Below, piece after piece: positions 53,310-62,623 of a stretch of 64,000 bases of DNA. This DNA is from Pseudescherichia vulneris NBRC 102420 (GTDB lineage Bacteria; Pseudomonadota; Gammaproteobacteria; Enterobacterales; Enterobacteriaceae), in NCBI RefSeq assembly GCF_000759795.1, contig NZ_BBMZ01000009.1, forward strand, positions 207,700-271,699, given 5' to 3'. Each line of letters opens with the position of its first letter. The stretch's first letter is position 1. The position numbers and the translations under genes were made by a program. The notes beneath the pieces were generated by a model. That model saw only the letters and a list, made by a program, of their open reading frames with translations. It was not told where the DNA came from and did not search any database.

Positions 53310-55826
53310 TCAGCCACCGAGCAGTTCAATACTGATTTTGCTTTTTGCCGCACCAAATATTTCAGCCGTCTTACCTTCACTGTCAGTGCGCCCTTCATAA
53401 ACAGAACCATCAGCCGTGGTGATCCGGTATCGCGTGTTTGCCAGAATGTCGCCAGATTCCTTGTCCTGTGCAACAAAACGCTCACAGTATCCTTGCGGAA
53501 GTTCAGGCTCTGAGGCGTCATAGTCCGCACTGCTCATTTTCTGGACACTGGCACACTTCAGTAAAATATTGCCCGGTGCGCCGAGTTCCATATTTCCACC
53601 TGCCAGTTTCATAAATGCCCCGTCACAGTTAACGACCAGCTCTGTTGCACCCGTAATGATCACTTTGCCTTCTAAACTGGTCACCGTGACGTCTTTCTTC
53701 GCAATAGCCTCCAGCGCATCGTCCTGCGCCTGAATTTCCATCTTTCCTTTGGCGGCAAAAAGCTTCATCCCGGCCTTGCGGGCCAGCATACTCACAGCTT
53801 CGCCCGCCGCCACCGTAAAGCGCTTCATCGCGCTGATATCCGTATTCTGCTGGGACATAATCCCCACACTGGCAGCACCCGAAGCTACACGTACAGCCTG
53901 AGGACTGGTGATACTCACGCCTTCAGGCGCATTCAGTATGATCCCTGGCTTAGCGAGTTCTTTGAGAGCCGCGTTAAGCGTCTGCTGACTTGCAGTATCT
54001 GCAGGCAGGGCATCAGCTCCTTCAGCAGCAGAGGATAAGCTTTTTGCTATCGTCAGCGCATTTTCCAGCTGGGCAATCGCCTCCTGCATAGAGAGCATGT
54101 TGTCCCCGGCGAGCGGTTGTTTATCGGCTGTGATAAACACCCCGGTACCGCCACGAATGGAAACGTGTCGATCGGTACGAAGCTCAGCACCTTCACCACG
54201 CAGCGCGCGGGAAGCATCGACATTGTGTCCTAAATTAAGCTGCGTCTTACCCCCGTACTCGGTACTGAGCTTGATGTGCTCCTCACCGCGTTTGTCCTCC
54301 ATCCGCAGCTTGTTCAGGCCGGCGGTCCTGATGACGTTTCGGGTGCTGTTCAGTTCGGTGACGTGGTCAACGTGACGGGAGTCGTGCATCGCGTGCGCGA
54401 TATACGGGCGGTCCGGATCGCCTTCGTGGAACGCAATGGCGACTTCAGTACCCTGGATCAGCGGAAAGTGAAAGCCGTACTTGTCACCACCATATGGCTT
54501 AGCAAAGCGCACCGGCATGCTCTCCATGCCCTGACGCTTGTCATCCCGGTCAGCATCAAACTTCACCCGGTACAGGCCGGATGCATCCTGCCAGGCGTAG
54601 ATATCATTGTCTTTCGCGCTGGTCACCCGTGCCATCAGGGTACCGCTCACCACCGGGCGCTTTTTAGCCGCAGGACGCCAGCAGCGGTTCTCGTAATACG
54701 GCATGGCCGCCCACTCCACCCGCAGCGCGTTCTTCCGGCTGGCTGTGTAACCGGCGCTGATGATGATGAGACCGTTTTCAGTTTCACGGGGCAGCGTCGG
54801 CGGAACAGCCGTCTCGGTGATGGTGAGCACCTGAGCCGGGCCCAGGGTATGGTCGGTGCTGCTGCCGGTCACCGTGGTCTGGGTGGACAGAAAGCGTTCG
54901 TGCTCCAGACGCGCCCAGAAGTTGCCGGTTTCCGCTGCTGGGTTAATTTTGTCACCCCGCTCCCGATGGCGCGGGCGGTAATGGTACACATCACCGTAGG
55001 TGTTGCCCTCCCCGTCGCCGCGGGTCATGTCTACCGGTGCGGACGTCAGGACGTTCTGCGCCTCACGGTGGTTATAGTCACTGGCCGTGACGGAGTGCGC
55101 CACCACGTTGTGCCAGACGTGAATGCCCCACACGGAGTCAGCCGCATTGTCATTTGCCCCGGACGGGCTGTTCAGCGGCAGCGTTTTACCAAACGTCCAG
55201 GCGCTCTGCTTGTCCGCGAAGTGCACCACCTCGGTCTGCGTGTCCGGCTGCAGGCTGAAGAAGTAAAATATTCCCACCTCCGCCAGCAGACGTTCAATAA
55301 AGGCGAGGTCATTTTCCTGGTACTGGTTAATCTGCTCCCGCTTTGGATAATCAGCCTTGAGGGTAAACTCATACTCCCAGCCTTTCAGGCCATGCTCCTT
55401 AAGCACTTCGGTGACCACTTCCGGCACTGATTTGTTGACGAAAAAGCGGTGGGTGCGGAACTGGTTACCCAGCAAAGACAGGAACGGCTCAATAATAATC
55501 TGGTACGTCGCTTGGTCACGTGACCCACTGATACGCTTAAAATGCGTCACCACGCCATGTACCACTTTCTGGCCGGTCAACTCGATCAGCGGCCCTGTGC
55601 CCATGGTCAGCGTGGCCGGTTTGCTCAGCAGTTGTGTGGCATCAATGTTCAGATCGCTGCTGGTGAAGCGGACGTTGTAATAATACAGTTCACTCATACA
55701 TTCTTTACCGCTGAACTCTTCCACATCCAGTAATGAGGTACAGGATGGGATATCCAAACGGTAGCGATTCAGCCCGCTTTCAGTTAGTGCAGACAGGGTA
55801 TTCTTCAACGCATCAGTCATACTCAT
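53310..55826 (-). CDS. vgrG: VgrG spike protein with transthyretin-like C-terminal extension
   Basis: Needle-tip trimer protein of 838 residues (TssI). Gp27-like domain at the start (CTSLLDVEEFSGKECMSELYYYNV), gp5 OB-fold region, DUF2345-type beta-helix (about 570-760), and an extra tail of about 75 residues (CERFVAQDKESGDILANTRYR ... SVYEGRTDSEGKTAEIFG) that looks like the transthyretin-like module used by other VgrGs to hold cargo. ATG at 55826 is chosen (GGAG upstream); the frame from 55880 adds a non-family lead. Cargo is probably the next gene product. Confidence 0.92.
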   Translation of the reverse strand: MSMTDALKNTLSALTESGLNRYRLDIPSCTSLLDVEEFSGKECMSELYYYNVRFTSSDLNIDATQLLSKPATLTMGTGPLIELTGQKVVHGVVTHFKRISGSRDQATYQIIIEPFLSLLGNQFRTHRFFVNKSVPEVVTEVLKEHGLKGWEYEFTLKADYPKREQINQYQENDLAFIERLLAEVGIFYFFSLQPDTQTEVVHFADKQSAWTFGKTLPLNSPSGANDNAADSVWGIHVWHNVVAHSVTASDYNHREAQNVLTSAPVDMTRGDGEGNTYGDVYHYRPRHRERGDKINPAAETGNFWARLEHERFLSTQTTVTGSSTDHTLGPAQVLTITETAVPPTLPRETENGLIIISAGYTASRKNALRVEWAAMPYYENRCWRPAAKKRPVVSGTLMARVTSAKDNDIYAWQDASGLYRVKFDADRDDKRQGMESMPVRFAKPYGGDKYGFHFPLIQGTEVAIAFHEGDPDRPYIAHAMHDSRHVDHVTELNSTRNVIRTAGLNKLRMEDKRGEEHIKLSTEYGGKTQLNLGHNVDASRALRGEGAELRTDRHVSIRGGTGVFITADKQPLAGDNMLSMQEAIAQLENALTIAKSLSSAAEGADALPADTASQQTLNAALKELAKPGIILNAPEGVSITSPQAVRVASGAASVGIMSQQNTDISAMKRFTVAAGEAVSMLARKAGMKLFAAKGKMEIQAQDDALEAIAKKDVTVTSLEGKVIITGATELVVNCDGAFMKLAGGNMELGAPGNILLKCASVQKMSSADYDASEPELPQGYCERFVAQDKESGDILANTRYRITTADGSVYEGRTDSEGKTAEIFGAAKSKISIELLGG

Positions 55827-55930
55827 TATTTTGGCTCCATAGAATAACCTGCCGTCCATGACTTTCTCGCCGACAGGCAAGTAACAGGTTTAGGTACTTA
55901 GAGAGTACGAAAAAGAAAATTATACATTTA

Positions 55931-56395
55931 TTATTCAGACACCTGAATTGAACCATACGGCCTTGCAATTTCACGATCGGTCAACGGAAAATTGTAAACC
56001 TCCCCATTTTTTATCCCCACACCAACAACGAACTTACGTGGCTCATCATCTTTCTTTGAAATCAATATATATTCAACAATGAACCTTCCATTATCAGGGA
56101 AATGATAAAAAGAAGGGGGAATGCATAATTTCCCATCAACGATCGTAAGGCCAGGTGAAAAGTTAAAATCTTTTTCCTTCGCAGGGGTTCCTCGTGGATT
56201 TATCCCTATGTCAGCAGGTTGGTAATCTTGAGCATCAGTAACGTTAAAGCATATGTTTTTTCCCTGTTTACTAACAGAGGTGGTTTCATGGGGGATAAAC
56301 CTGTCTCCCGGACCAGGGCATCCAGTTAAAGTCAACAGGAATATGCCAGAAAAAACAACCGACCAAAACATACGAAAACCAAACATTTTCACCAT
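55931..56395 (-). CDS. Putative periplasmic T6SS immunity lipoprotein
   Basis: 154 residues: signal peptide with lipobox LTGC after FSGIFLLT, then PGPGDRFIPHETTSVSKQGK and a beta-rich domain. This matches the pattern of lipoproteins commonly annotated as periplasmic T6SS immunity proteins. The start overlaps the metallopeptidase gene by 7 bases, which pairs the two as toxin and antidote. Function inferred from context and family look. Confidence 0.78.
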   Translation of the reverse strand: MVKMFGFRMFWSVVFSGIFLLTLTGCPGPGDRFIPHETTSVSKQGKNICFNVTDAQDYQPADIGINPRGTPAKEKDFNFSPGLTIVDGKLCIPPSFYHFPDNGRFIVEYILISKKDDEPRKFVVGVGIKNGEVYNFPLTDREIARPYGSIQVSE

Positions 56396-56943
56396 GGGAA
56401 CCCCCGTAATGCAATGTTGTATTGTTCACGTATTACTGACTCCGTAGTATCCCCATCTAAAGTAATAGTTGGATTTTTACCGCCCCACAATCGATACCAT
56501 AACTTATATCCCTGCGTTTGCAACGTAAAATTATCCGCAATAACCTGCGCCTGCTGCTCCATCGGATAATCACTTAAGAGGCGACCATCAAGTGTATAAT
56601 GATAACTCACCATCCAGCTTACCATTCCTCTGAAGATGACATTCATCCCCTTTGCACGTTGCCAGACGTGCCCCATTTCATGGATGAACATATGTTGAAT
56701 ATCGTCTGTCGTTTGGGAGAAATCATCGAAGTATTGATCACGAAAATAGATCTCCCCGTTCGGCGTCATCGCCGTATTCTTATCTTGTAAATTAAAAGGG
56801 AGATAACTATCTCTGTGGATCCACACTTTCGAATAATCAATAGTGGATAAAAAGACAGATTGTGCCAGCTGTATCTCACCCGTCGTAAGGAGCCTGACAC
56901 CACCTTCTTTAATTCTGAACTGATCCTGAGTTTCTTCAGTCAT
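56389..56943 (-). CDS. Zinc metallopeptidase T6SS effector (VgrG2b C-domain-like)
   Basis: 184 residues. HEMGH (88-92) is a zinc-peptidase motif and Glu129 in MEQQAQ is the likely third ligand. The stretch LQDKNTAMTPNGEIYF and IHEMGHVWQ closely recalls the C-terminal metallopeptidase domain of P. aeruginosa VgrG2b, a toxin acting in the periplasm, but here it is a free protein. ATG at 56943 overlaps the clpV end by 8 bases. A lipoprotein immunity gene follows with overlap. Confidence 0.82.
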   Translation of the reverse strand: MTEETQDQFRIKEGGVRLLTTGEIQLAQSVFLSTIDYSKVWIHRDSYLPFNLQDKNTAMTPNGEIYFRDQYFDDFSQTTDDIQHMFIHEMGHVWQRAKGMNVIFRGMVSWMVSYHYTLDGRLLSDYPMEQQAQVIADNFTLQTQGYKLWYRLWGGKNPTITLDGDTTESVIREQYNIALRGFPW

Positions 56944-59575
56944 GTTTAAACTCCATGCCAATCCCCTCTTCCTCACTCCAGCCGAGCGTCAGGGATTGTA
57001 GTTTCTGTTTCGCATCCATATGGGTCAGCAGCTGCTGACTCAGCACCGGCAGGATCTGCTGATTGAGCAGGCTGTCGATATTGCGCGCTCCGGTGTCCGG
57101 CAGCAGGCAGGCGGCGGTCAGGGCGTCATACAGGCTCTCGTCGATATCCGTTGTCATGCCGTAATGGCGTGCCAGCCGCTGGCTGACCTGCTCCAGCTTC
57201 ATCCCGACGATGGTGCGCATGGCAACTTCTGGTAGCGGGCGGTAGATCACCGTCTGGAAACGGGCCAGCAGTGCGGGCTGGAAGTGGTCCCGCAGCAGCG
57301 GGCGCAGCAGTTCGTGCAGGTCGGCATCTGTCGTATCCGGCTGGTCATCCAGCAGCTGCATGATGCGGTCGCTGCCGAGGTTGGCGGTCATCAGGATCAC
57401 CGTGTTGCGAAAGTCGATTTCGCACCCCTCGCCGTCGCGCATAAAGCCGCGGTCGAAGACCTGGTAGAAGAGGTTCATTACGTCCCGGTGCGCCTTCTCC
57501 ACTTCATCGAGCAGCACCACGCTGTATGGACGCTTGCGCACCGCTTCGGTAAGGATGCCGCCCTGGCCGTAACCAACGTAGCCCGGCGGGGAGCCTTTCA
57601 GCTGGGAAACAGTATGCGGCTCCTGGTACTCCGACAGGTTGATGGTGATAAGCGATTTCTCGCCGCCGTACAGCACATCCGCCAGCGCCAGCGCGGTTTC
57701 GGTTTTGCCAACTCCGCTGGGGCCGACCAGCAGGAACACACCCTGCGGCCCGTTCTCCGGGGTCAGCCCGGTTTTAGCGGCGCGCAGCCGCTGCGCGATG
57801 GCGTTCAGCGCGGCCGCCTGTCCGACCACCCGTTTTTCGAGTGCGGCTTCCAGGCTCAGCAGCGCCGTCTGCTCATCCTTCATTAAGGAAGAGAGCGGCA
57901 CCCCGGTCCAGTCGGCAATAACCGTGGCAACCGTGCGCACACCCACGTCTACCTCCAGCAAAGGATTACTTTGCTGGATCTCGGCAAGCTGGTGTCGCAG
58001 AGCGGCAAGCTCCCTCTGGCGGGAGATATCGGCGCGGCAGGCCAGCAGCTGTTCAGTGAGCGCCAGCTCCTGTCCATACTGCGTCTCCAGGGTGTCAAGC
58101 TGCAGAATAATGTTCACCTCCTCCCTGTCGATAGCCTCCAGCCGTTCGCCGTGCGGACCATTTCCCACCGCGACATCCTCCAGCAGCGCCTGTTTTTCCA
58201 GCTCCAGCGCAGTGATGGCAGATTTCATGCGGGTCAGCGGCTCCGGCACGGTGTCGAGATTCATGCGCACGCGAGCGGAGGCGGTGTCGAGCAGGTCCAC
58301 GGCTTTATCCGGCAGCTGGCGTCCGGTGAGGTAGCGGCGGGAGAGCGTGACGGCGGCGCGCACGGCGTCATCAGTGATATGCACCCCGTGATGCTGCGCA
58401 TAGCGGCCTTTCAGGCCCCGGAGCATCAGGCAGGCAGTGTCGTCATCCGGCTCGTCCACTTTCACCATCTGGAAGCGGCGCTCCAGTGCGGCGTCACGTT
58501 CGAAATACTGTTTGTACTCGCTCCAGGTGGTGGCGGCGATGGTGCGCAGCTCGCCCCGCGCCAGGGCGGGTTTCAGCAGGTTGGCCGCATCCGCGCCGCC
58601 CGCCTGGTTTCCCGCGCCGATAAGGGTGTGCGCCTCGTCAATAAACAGCAGCACCGGCACGGGCGACTGCTGCACCGCATCGATGACGTTTTTCAGCCGC
58701 TGCTCGAACTCGCCTTTCACGCCCGCGCCCGCCTGGAGTAAACCCAGGTCGAGGGTACGCAGGCTGACGGTTTTCAGGCTGTCCGGAACGTTACCCCCGG
58801 CGATGCGCAGCGCCAGCCCCTCCACCAGCGCGGTTTTGCCCACGCCCGGCTCGCCGACCAAGATAGGGTTGTTCTTGCGCCGTCTTGAGAGAATATCCAC
58901 CATCTGGCGGATCTCCGTATCGCGACCAGACACCGGATCGATACTGCCCTCCCGCGCTCTGGCGGTGACGTCGAGGGTGAATCTGTCCAGCACGCTTTGT
59001 AGCGCCGGATCGGGTTGATCCTCTTTTATCCCGGCCCCGGCCGGGCGGCCAGCAAATTCCACCTCACCGCCGTGACGTTGCATCAGCGCCTCGTCCTGCT
59101 GAACCTCCGGGCGTTCATCGGACTGCGCATCGAGCAGCGGGCGCAGGCGCGCCAGCTGGCTCTGGCCCAGGGTCAGCAGCGGCCACAGGCCATCGCAGCG
59201 GATCAGTTTCGGGCTGTCCACCAGGGCAATCAGCAGGTGGATGCTGCGGATCTGCTCCTCACCGGCCAGCGAGGCCCGCAGCCAGGCATCCTGCATCAGC
59301 GTCTGCGTGCTCTCAGCCAGCTGCGGGCGGCTGCGGACCGAGCGCGGCAGCGCGTCCAGCCAGCCGATCAGATCCTGCCACAGGGAGTCCATGTCCCACT
59401 CGTAGCGACGGGCCAGCACCATCAGGTCCCCCTCGCCCTGCTCCAGCAGTTTCAGCAGCCAGTGCTCCGGCAGAATGTCCGCGTGCGCCCGGGTCTGGCA
59501 CAGGGCGGCGGCCCCCTCCATCGCACGGGCGCAGTAGGGGTTGAGACGACGCAGCAGAATGGCGGGATTTTCCAT
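56936..59575 (-). CDS. clpV: T6SS AAA+ ATPase TssH (ClpV)
   Basis: Unfoldase that recycles contracted sheath, 879 residues. N-terminal ClpN-like repeats (about 1-160), first AAA domain with GEPGVGKT, middle coiled coil, second AAA domain with GPSGVGKTE, and a C-terminal D2 small domain. Lies between hcp (172 bases upstream, behind a terminator) and the metallopeptidase gene. Confidence 0.94.
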   Translation of the reverse strand: MENPAILLRRLNPYCARAMEGAAALCQTRAHADILPEHWLLKLLEQGEGDLMVLARRYEWDMDSLWQDLIGWLDALPRSVRSRPQLAESTQTLMQDAWLRASLAGEEQIRSIHLLIALVDSPKLIRCDGLWPLLTLGQSQLARLRPLLDAQSDERPEVQQDEALMQRHGGEVEFAGRPAGAGIKEDQPDPALQSVLDRFTLDVTARAREGSIDPVSGRDTEIRQMVDILSRRRKNNPILVGEPGVGKTALVEGLALRIAGGNVPDSLKTVSLRTLDLGLLQAGAGVKGEFEQRLKNVIDAVQQSPVPVLLFIDEAHTLIGAGNQAGGADAANLLKPALARGELRTIAATTWSEYKQYFERDAALERRFQMVKVDEPDDDTACLMLRGLKGRYAQHHGVHITDDAVRAAVTLSRRYLTGRQLPDKAVDLLDTASARVRMNLDTVPEPLTRMKSAITALELEKQALLEDVAVGNGPHGERLEAIDREEVNIILQLDTLETQYGQELALTEQLLACRADISRQRELAALRHQLAEIQQSNPLLEVDVGVRTVATVIADWTGVPLSSLMKDEQTALLSLEAALEKRVVGQAAALNAIAQRLRAAKTGLTPENGPQGVFLLVGPSGVGKTETALALADVLYGGEKSLITINLSEYQEPHTVSQLKGSPPGYVGYGQGGILTEAVRKRPYSVVLLDEVEKAHRDVMNLFYQVFDRGFMRDGEGCEIDFRNTVILMTANLGSDRIMQLLDDQPDTTDADLHELLRPLLRDHFQPALLARFQTVIYRPLPEVAMRTIVGMKLEQVSQRLARHYGMTTDIDESLYDALTAACLLPDTGARNIDSLLNQQILPVLSQQLLTHMDAKQKLQSLTLGWSEEEGIGMEFKHD

Positions 59576-59709
59576 GACTCTCTCTCTTTATCGGTTCCTG
59601 GACACGCTACCGCCCATCGCTGTTTCCTGATATTCAGGAGACCAAAGCGCACGAGGTCGGTATCAAATTGTGTTTTTGTTTGCTCAGCAGTCACAGTTGA
59701 CCGCTCAGA

Positions 59710-59740
59710 AAACAAAAACAGCAGACGGAAAACCGTCTGC
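59710..59740 (-). terminator. Intrinsic terminator after hcp
   Basis: On the minus strand GCAGACGG-TTTT-CCGTCTGC is a perfect 8-bp hairpin followed by TGTTTTTGTTTT. It lies 7 bases after the hcp stop and before clpV, so it would reduce read-through and set high Hcp against lower downstream expression. Confidence 0.85.
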
Positions 59741-59747
59741 CGGGGGC

Positions 59748-60239
59748 TTATGCAGTAGCCCGTTCGTTCCACGAGTCGGAATGAATGATGTTGCCGTCTT
59801 TGTAGGTCCAGGTGATTTTTTCATAACGCAGCTCGATGGTTTCGAGATGGTTATGCTTCTCGTAGGCCGGGTCCTTGATGTCGTGCATTTCTGGCGCGAC
59901 CTTCACCAGCTTGACGTTCTCCAGTTTGGTGTTGAAATACTCCACCTCCTGGCCCGCGTCGTTGATCTTGTACCACTTGAACTCGGCAGATTTCAGGGTC
60001 TGCCCGGTGGTCACCGCCTTGTACAGGTAAGGACTGGAGGAGTCGATCTCCTTGGTGAATTTGAACGGCGTGTGAATACGCGTGCCGGTCAGCCTGCCGG
60101 TGTTGCTGTCGGTCGGGATGTACAGATCGTGCTTCTGGGCGACAACTTCGATGCTGCCTTCACGATCTTTCACATCGACGGAACCCTTGATGTCGGCACC
60201 GCCGTCGTCTTTCAGCCACAGATAAACCGGAATTGCCAT
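59748..60239 (-). CDS. hcp: T6SS tube protein Hcp (TssD)
   Basis: 163-residue ring-forming tube subunit. Begins MAIPVYLWLKDDGGADIKGS with the Hcp family fold, includes HTPFKFTKEIDSSSPYLYKA and ends in LETIELRYEKITWTYKDGNI. The gene is followed by a strong terminator, in keeping with abundant expression. Confidence 0.95.
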   Translation of the reverse strand: MAIPVYLWLKDDGGADIKGSVDVKDREGSIEVVAQKHDLYIPTDSNTGRLTGTRIHTPFKFTKEIDSSSPYLYKAVTTGQTLKSAEFKWYKINDAGQEVEYFNTKLENVKLVKVAPEMHDIKDPAYEKHNHLETIELRYEKITWTYKDGNIIHSDSWNERATA

Positions 60240-60253
60240 GTCAAAACTCCTTC

Positions 60254-61966
60254 TTACTTTTTAAGGGCGCTGCCGGTCATGGCAACGCTGTGATTACCCG
60301 GCACCTGACAGGCATTCGCTTGCGGCACCAGCGTGATGTCGACACGGCGGTTGAGCGCTCGCCCTTCCGGCGTGTCATTGGTTGCGATTGGGCGGCTTTC
60401 GCCATAGCCCTGCACCGCAAAACAGCTCTCCGGCACGCTGCCCGTGTCACGCATCCAGTTACGGACTGACTCGGCGCGTTGCAGAGAGAGAAGCTGGTTA
60501 GGTTTCTCATCCCCGCTGCTATCGGTGTATCCGGCCACCACAATCAGCCAGCCCGGTCTGGCCTTAATACCCACCAGTGAGTTCACCAGCACCCTGGTCG
60601 AACCCGGCTTCAGATCCGCTTTACCGGTATCAAACAGCGACATGCTGTCGAGGCGGATGGTTTTCGGACCCTGAATGATTTTCTTAATGACAGGTGGAGG
60701 CGGTGGCGGAGGTGCCCAGTCACTGACGGCGGCCTCAATGGGCGGCACCAGGCGCAGCCCCTGATACAGACCCAGGCGATAACGCAGTGGCTCCCCGCGG
60801 CGCTGCCAGTCGTCCAGCAATGCGTCATCGGCACGCAGCCGCTGCTGCGCCCGCAGCTTTGGTGCAACAGGCTTACCCGTCAGCTGGTGATATAACGCAA
60901 GATGATCGCCAACATTACGGATGAGGCGCTGGTTGTTCATCCAGGACGCCAGCATGACCAGCGCGAGGAAAATTCCACCCAGTAATCCGGCGTAACGCCA
61001 GAACACCATTCTGCGACTGACGCCACGCCTGCGCGGTAACGCCGGCAGCAGCAGTTCTGGCAGCGGCAGTGGCTCAGTGGTCACGGCCGCTGCAGGTGGC
61101 AGCGCCGTCAGGGAGGTGATGTGCTGCTGCCAGAGATTGGCCGCGATACCGTTCACCGGCACCATACACATGCCCTGCACGCAGGGCTTTATCACCGGCA
61201 GCTCGCCGTGGCGTACCGTCAGCAGGTCACTGACTGCGCTGTTCTGCCAGGCAAGCAGGCTGTGCAGCCACAGCCCCTGGCTCAGACGGGAAAGCCGTCC
61301 GTCTGGCCCGGTCTCGCGGGTCCACTCCGTCAGTGACACACTGCCCTGACCGGGCTGACAGACCTGAATGCCGCTTCGCTGGCTTACCGTGGTAAACCAG
61401 ACGGACTCCGCCTTCGCGCAGGCCGCAGGAGGCGATACCCAGGTCACGGTCCACAGCGGCGGGAGGGTGCCGAATGCCGCACGGCACCGGACAACAGCAC
61501 GCTGCCAGCCCCGCAGAGACTGGGTAAAATCATCCCCGGATGTGTGCTGCTCAGGTATCACCGCCAGCAGGACGGAGATCTGCGACACCAGGGCCGGACG
61601 CACCCGACTCAGGTGCTGTGCAAAAAGCGGCAGCTGTTCTGCATCCTTCACCCACAGATACCAGCCCTGCCGGGTTTCCCGGTGACGGGATCCGGACACA
61701 AAGAGAGGCGTGTTGTCACCGCAGACGAGGATCACCGCCCCCTGAAAATCGTCCGGCGGCAGGTTTTCACCCGCCATCTCCCTGACAGCGGTCGCCCGCG
61801 TCTGAGAGGCCCGGCGCTGCCGCCAGAACATCACGCCGGATGCTAGAACGACCAGCAGCGTGAGTGCCACACGGCTGCCCGTGGACAGGGGCCAGAATCC
61901 CAGGATGAGCCACAGCGCCAGGACGGCACCCAGGGCAGTTAACAGACTCCGGTACGCATCCCGCAT
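60254..61966 (-). CDS. T6SS-associated OmpA-family membrane protein
   Basis: 570 residues with two N-terminal hydrophobic helices (about 10-50), a large middle domain, another helix near 330, a Pro-rich linker (PPPPPPPVIKK), and a C-terminal OmpA-like peptidoglycan-binding domain (VVAGYTDSSGDEKPNQLLSLQRAESVRNWM and GYGESRPIATN). It probably links the membrane complex to peptidoglycan. Coded between tssL and hcp. Confidence 0.9.
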   Translation of the reverse strand: MRDAYRSLLTALGAVLALWLILGFWPLSTGSRVALTLLVVLASGVMFWRQRRASQTRATAVREMAGENLPPDDFQGAVILVCGDNTPLFVSGSRHRETRQGWYLWVKDAEQLPLFAQHLSRVRPALVSQISVLLAVIPEQHTSGDDFTQSLRGWQRAVVRCRAAFGTLPPLWTVTWVSPPAACAKAESVWFTTVSQRSGIQVCQPGQGSVSLTEWTRETGPDGRLSRLSQGLWLHSLLAWQNSAVSDLLTVRHGELPVIKPCVQGMCMVPVNGIAANLWQQHITSLTALPPAAAVTTEPLPLPELLLPALPRRRGVSRRMVFWRYAGLLGGIFLALVMLASWMNNQRLIRNVGDHLALYHQLTGKPVAPKLRAQQRLRADDALLDDWQRRGEPLRYRLGLYQGLRLVPPIEAAVSDWAPPPPPPPVIKKIIQGPKTIRLDSMSLFDTGKADLKPGSTRVLVNSLVGIKARPGWLIVVAGYTDSSGDEKPNQLLSLQRAESVRNWMRDTGSVPESCFAVQGYGESRPIATNDTPEGRALNRRVDITLVPQANACQVPGNHSVAMTGSALKK

Positions 61967-61969
61967 CGC

Positions 61970-62623
61970 TTACCCCGGCCTGATAGTCTGGCTTACCAGC
62001 CCGGCAAGCGAAGATGAGAGGACGAACCAGAGTGCCGCCAGGGCGACAGCGGCCACAATCCAGGTCAGCCAGTACCCGCGACGGCCACTGTGCAGGCGTG
62101 AAGCGCGGGCAACAAGGGGGGCGTCCTGCGCCAGGGTGAACGCCGGCACCCGTTCAGCGAGCGCGCGAACAATATCCTCACGACGCTCATCATCCCGGGC
62201 GCGATACTGACCCACAAACCCCAGCTGCAGGGTCCGGTACATACAGGTCAGCACGGCTGCATCAGGAGCGGTTTCTTTCAGCAGGTTCCGGATGCGTTCC
62301 CACAGCTCCTCTCCGGCGTTCAGTGTGCCAAAGAAGTGCGCCTGCAGCGGGTCACGACGCCAGGTCAGGTAACCATCATCGGTGGTGCCCCGGTTCATCA
62401 CGCTCTCGTCAAGGAGGGCACACAGGGCATACACCATATGGTCGCGGCTGATGTCGCTGTAGCCCGCCTCGGTGAGCGCAGTTCCCGCCTCCTGCACCAG
62501 CCGGCAGGCCCGGCGATAGAGCCCCTCCCCGTCACGGACTTCCTGACCGCCCCGCAGCTGGCTGGCCATCAGCCAGCCCGGGTAGAAGATACGTTCTGTC
62601 TGGCTGAGTTCGGATTTATTCAT
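61970..62623 (-). CDS. tssL: T6SS inner-membrane protein TssL (DotU/IcmH-like)
   Basis: 217 residues with a cytosolic helical domain (YRRACRLVQEAGTALTEAG ... YALCALLDESVMN) and one C-terminal membrane helix (YWLTWIVAAVALAALWFVLS). This short form lacks a peptidoglycan domain, which is supplied by the neighbouring OmpA-like protein. It overlaps tssK by ATGA at its start. Confidence 0.93.
   Translation of the reverse strand: MNKSELSQTERIFYPGWLMASQLRGGQEVRDGEGLYRRACRLVQEAGTALTEAGYSDISRDHMVYALCALLDESVMNRGTTDDGYLTWRRDPLQAHFFGTLNAGEELWERIRNLLKETAPDAAVLTCMYRTLQLGFVGQYRARDDERREDIVRALAERVPAFTLAQDAPLVARASRLHSGRRGYWLTWIVAAVALAALWFVLSSSLAGLVSQTIRPG

Noticed and set aside
54276..55430. Long plus-strand open frame (384 codons) opposite vgrG
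   Set aside because: It lies antisense to a clear VgrG coding region; composition is a mirror of the GC-rich codons and no family resemblance is seen.
57971..58741. Plus-strand frame of 256 codons opposite clpV
   Set aside because: Shadow of the ClpV reading frame; no RBS or recognisable domain.
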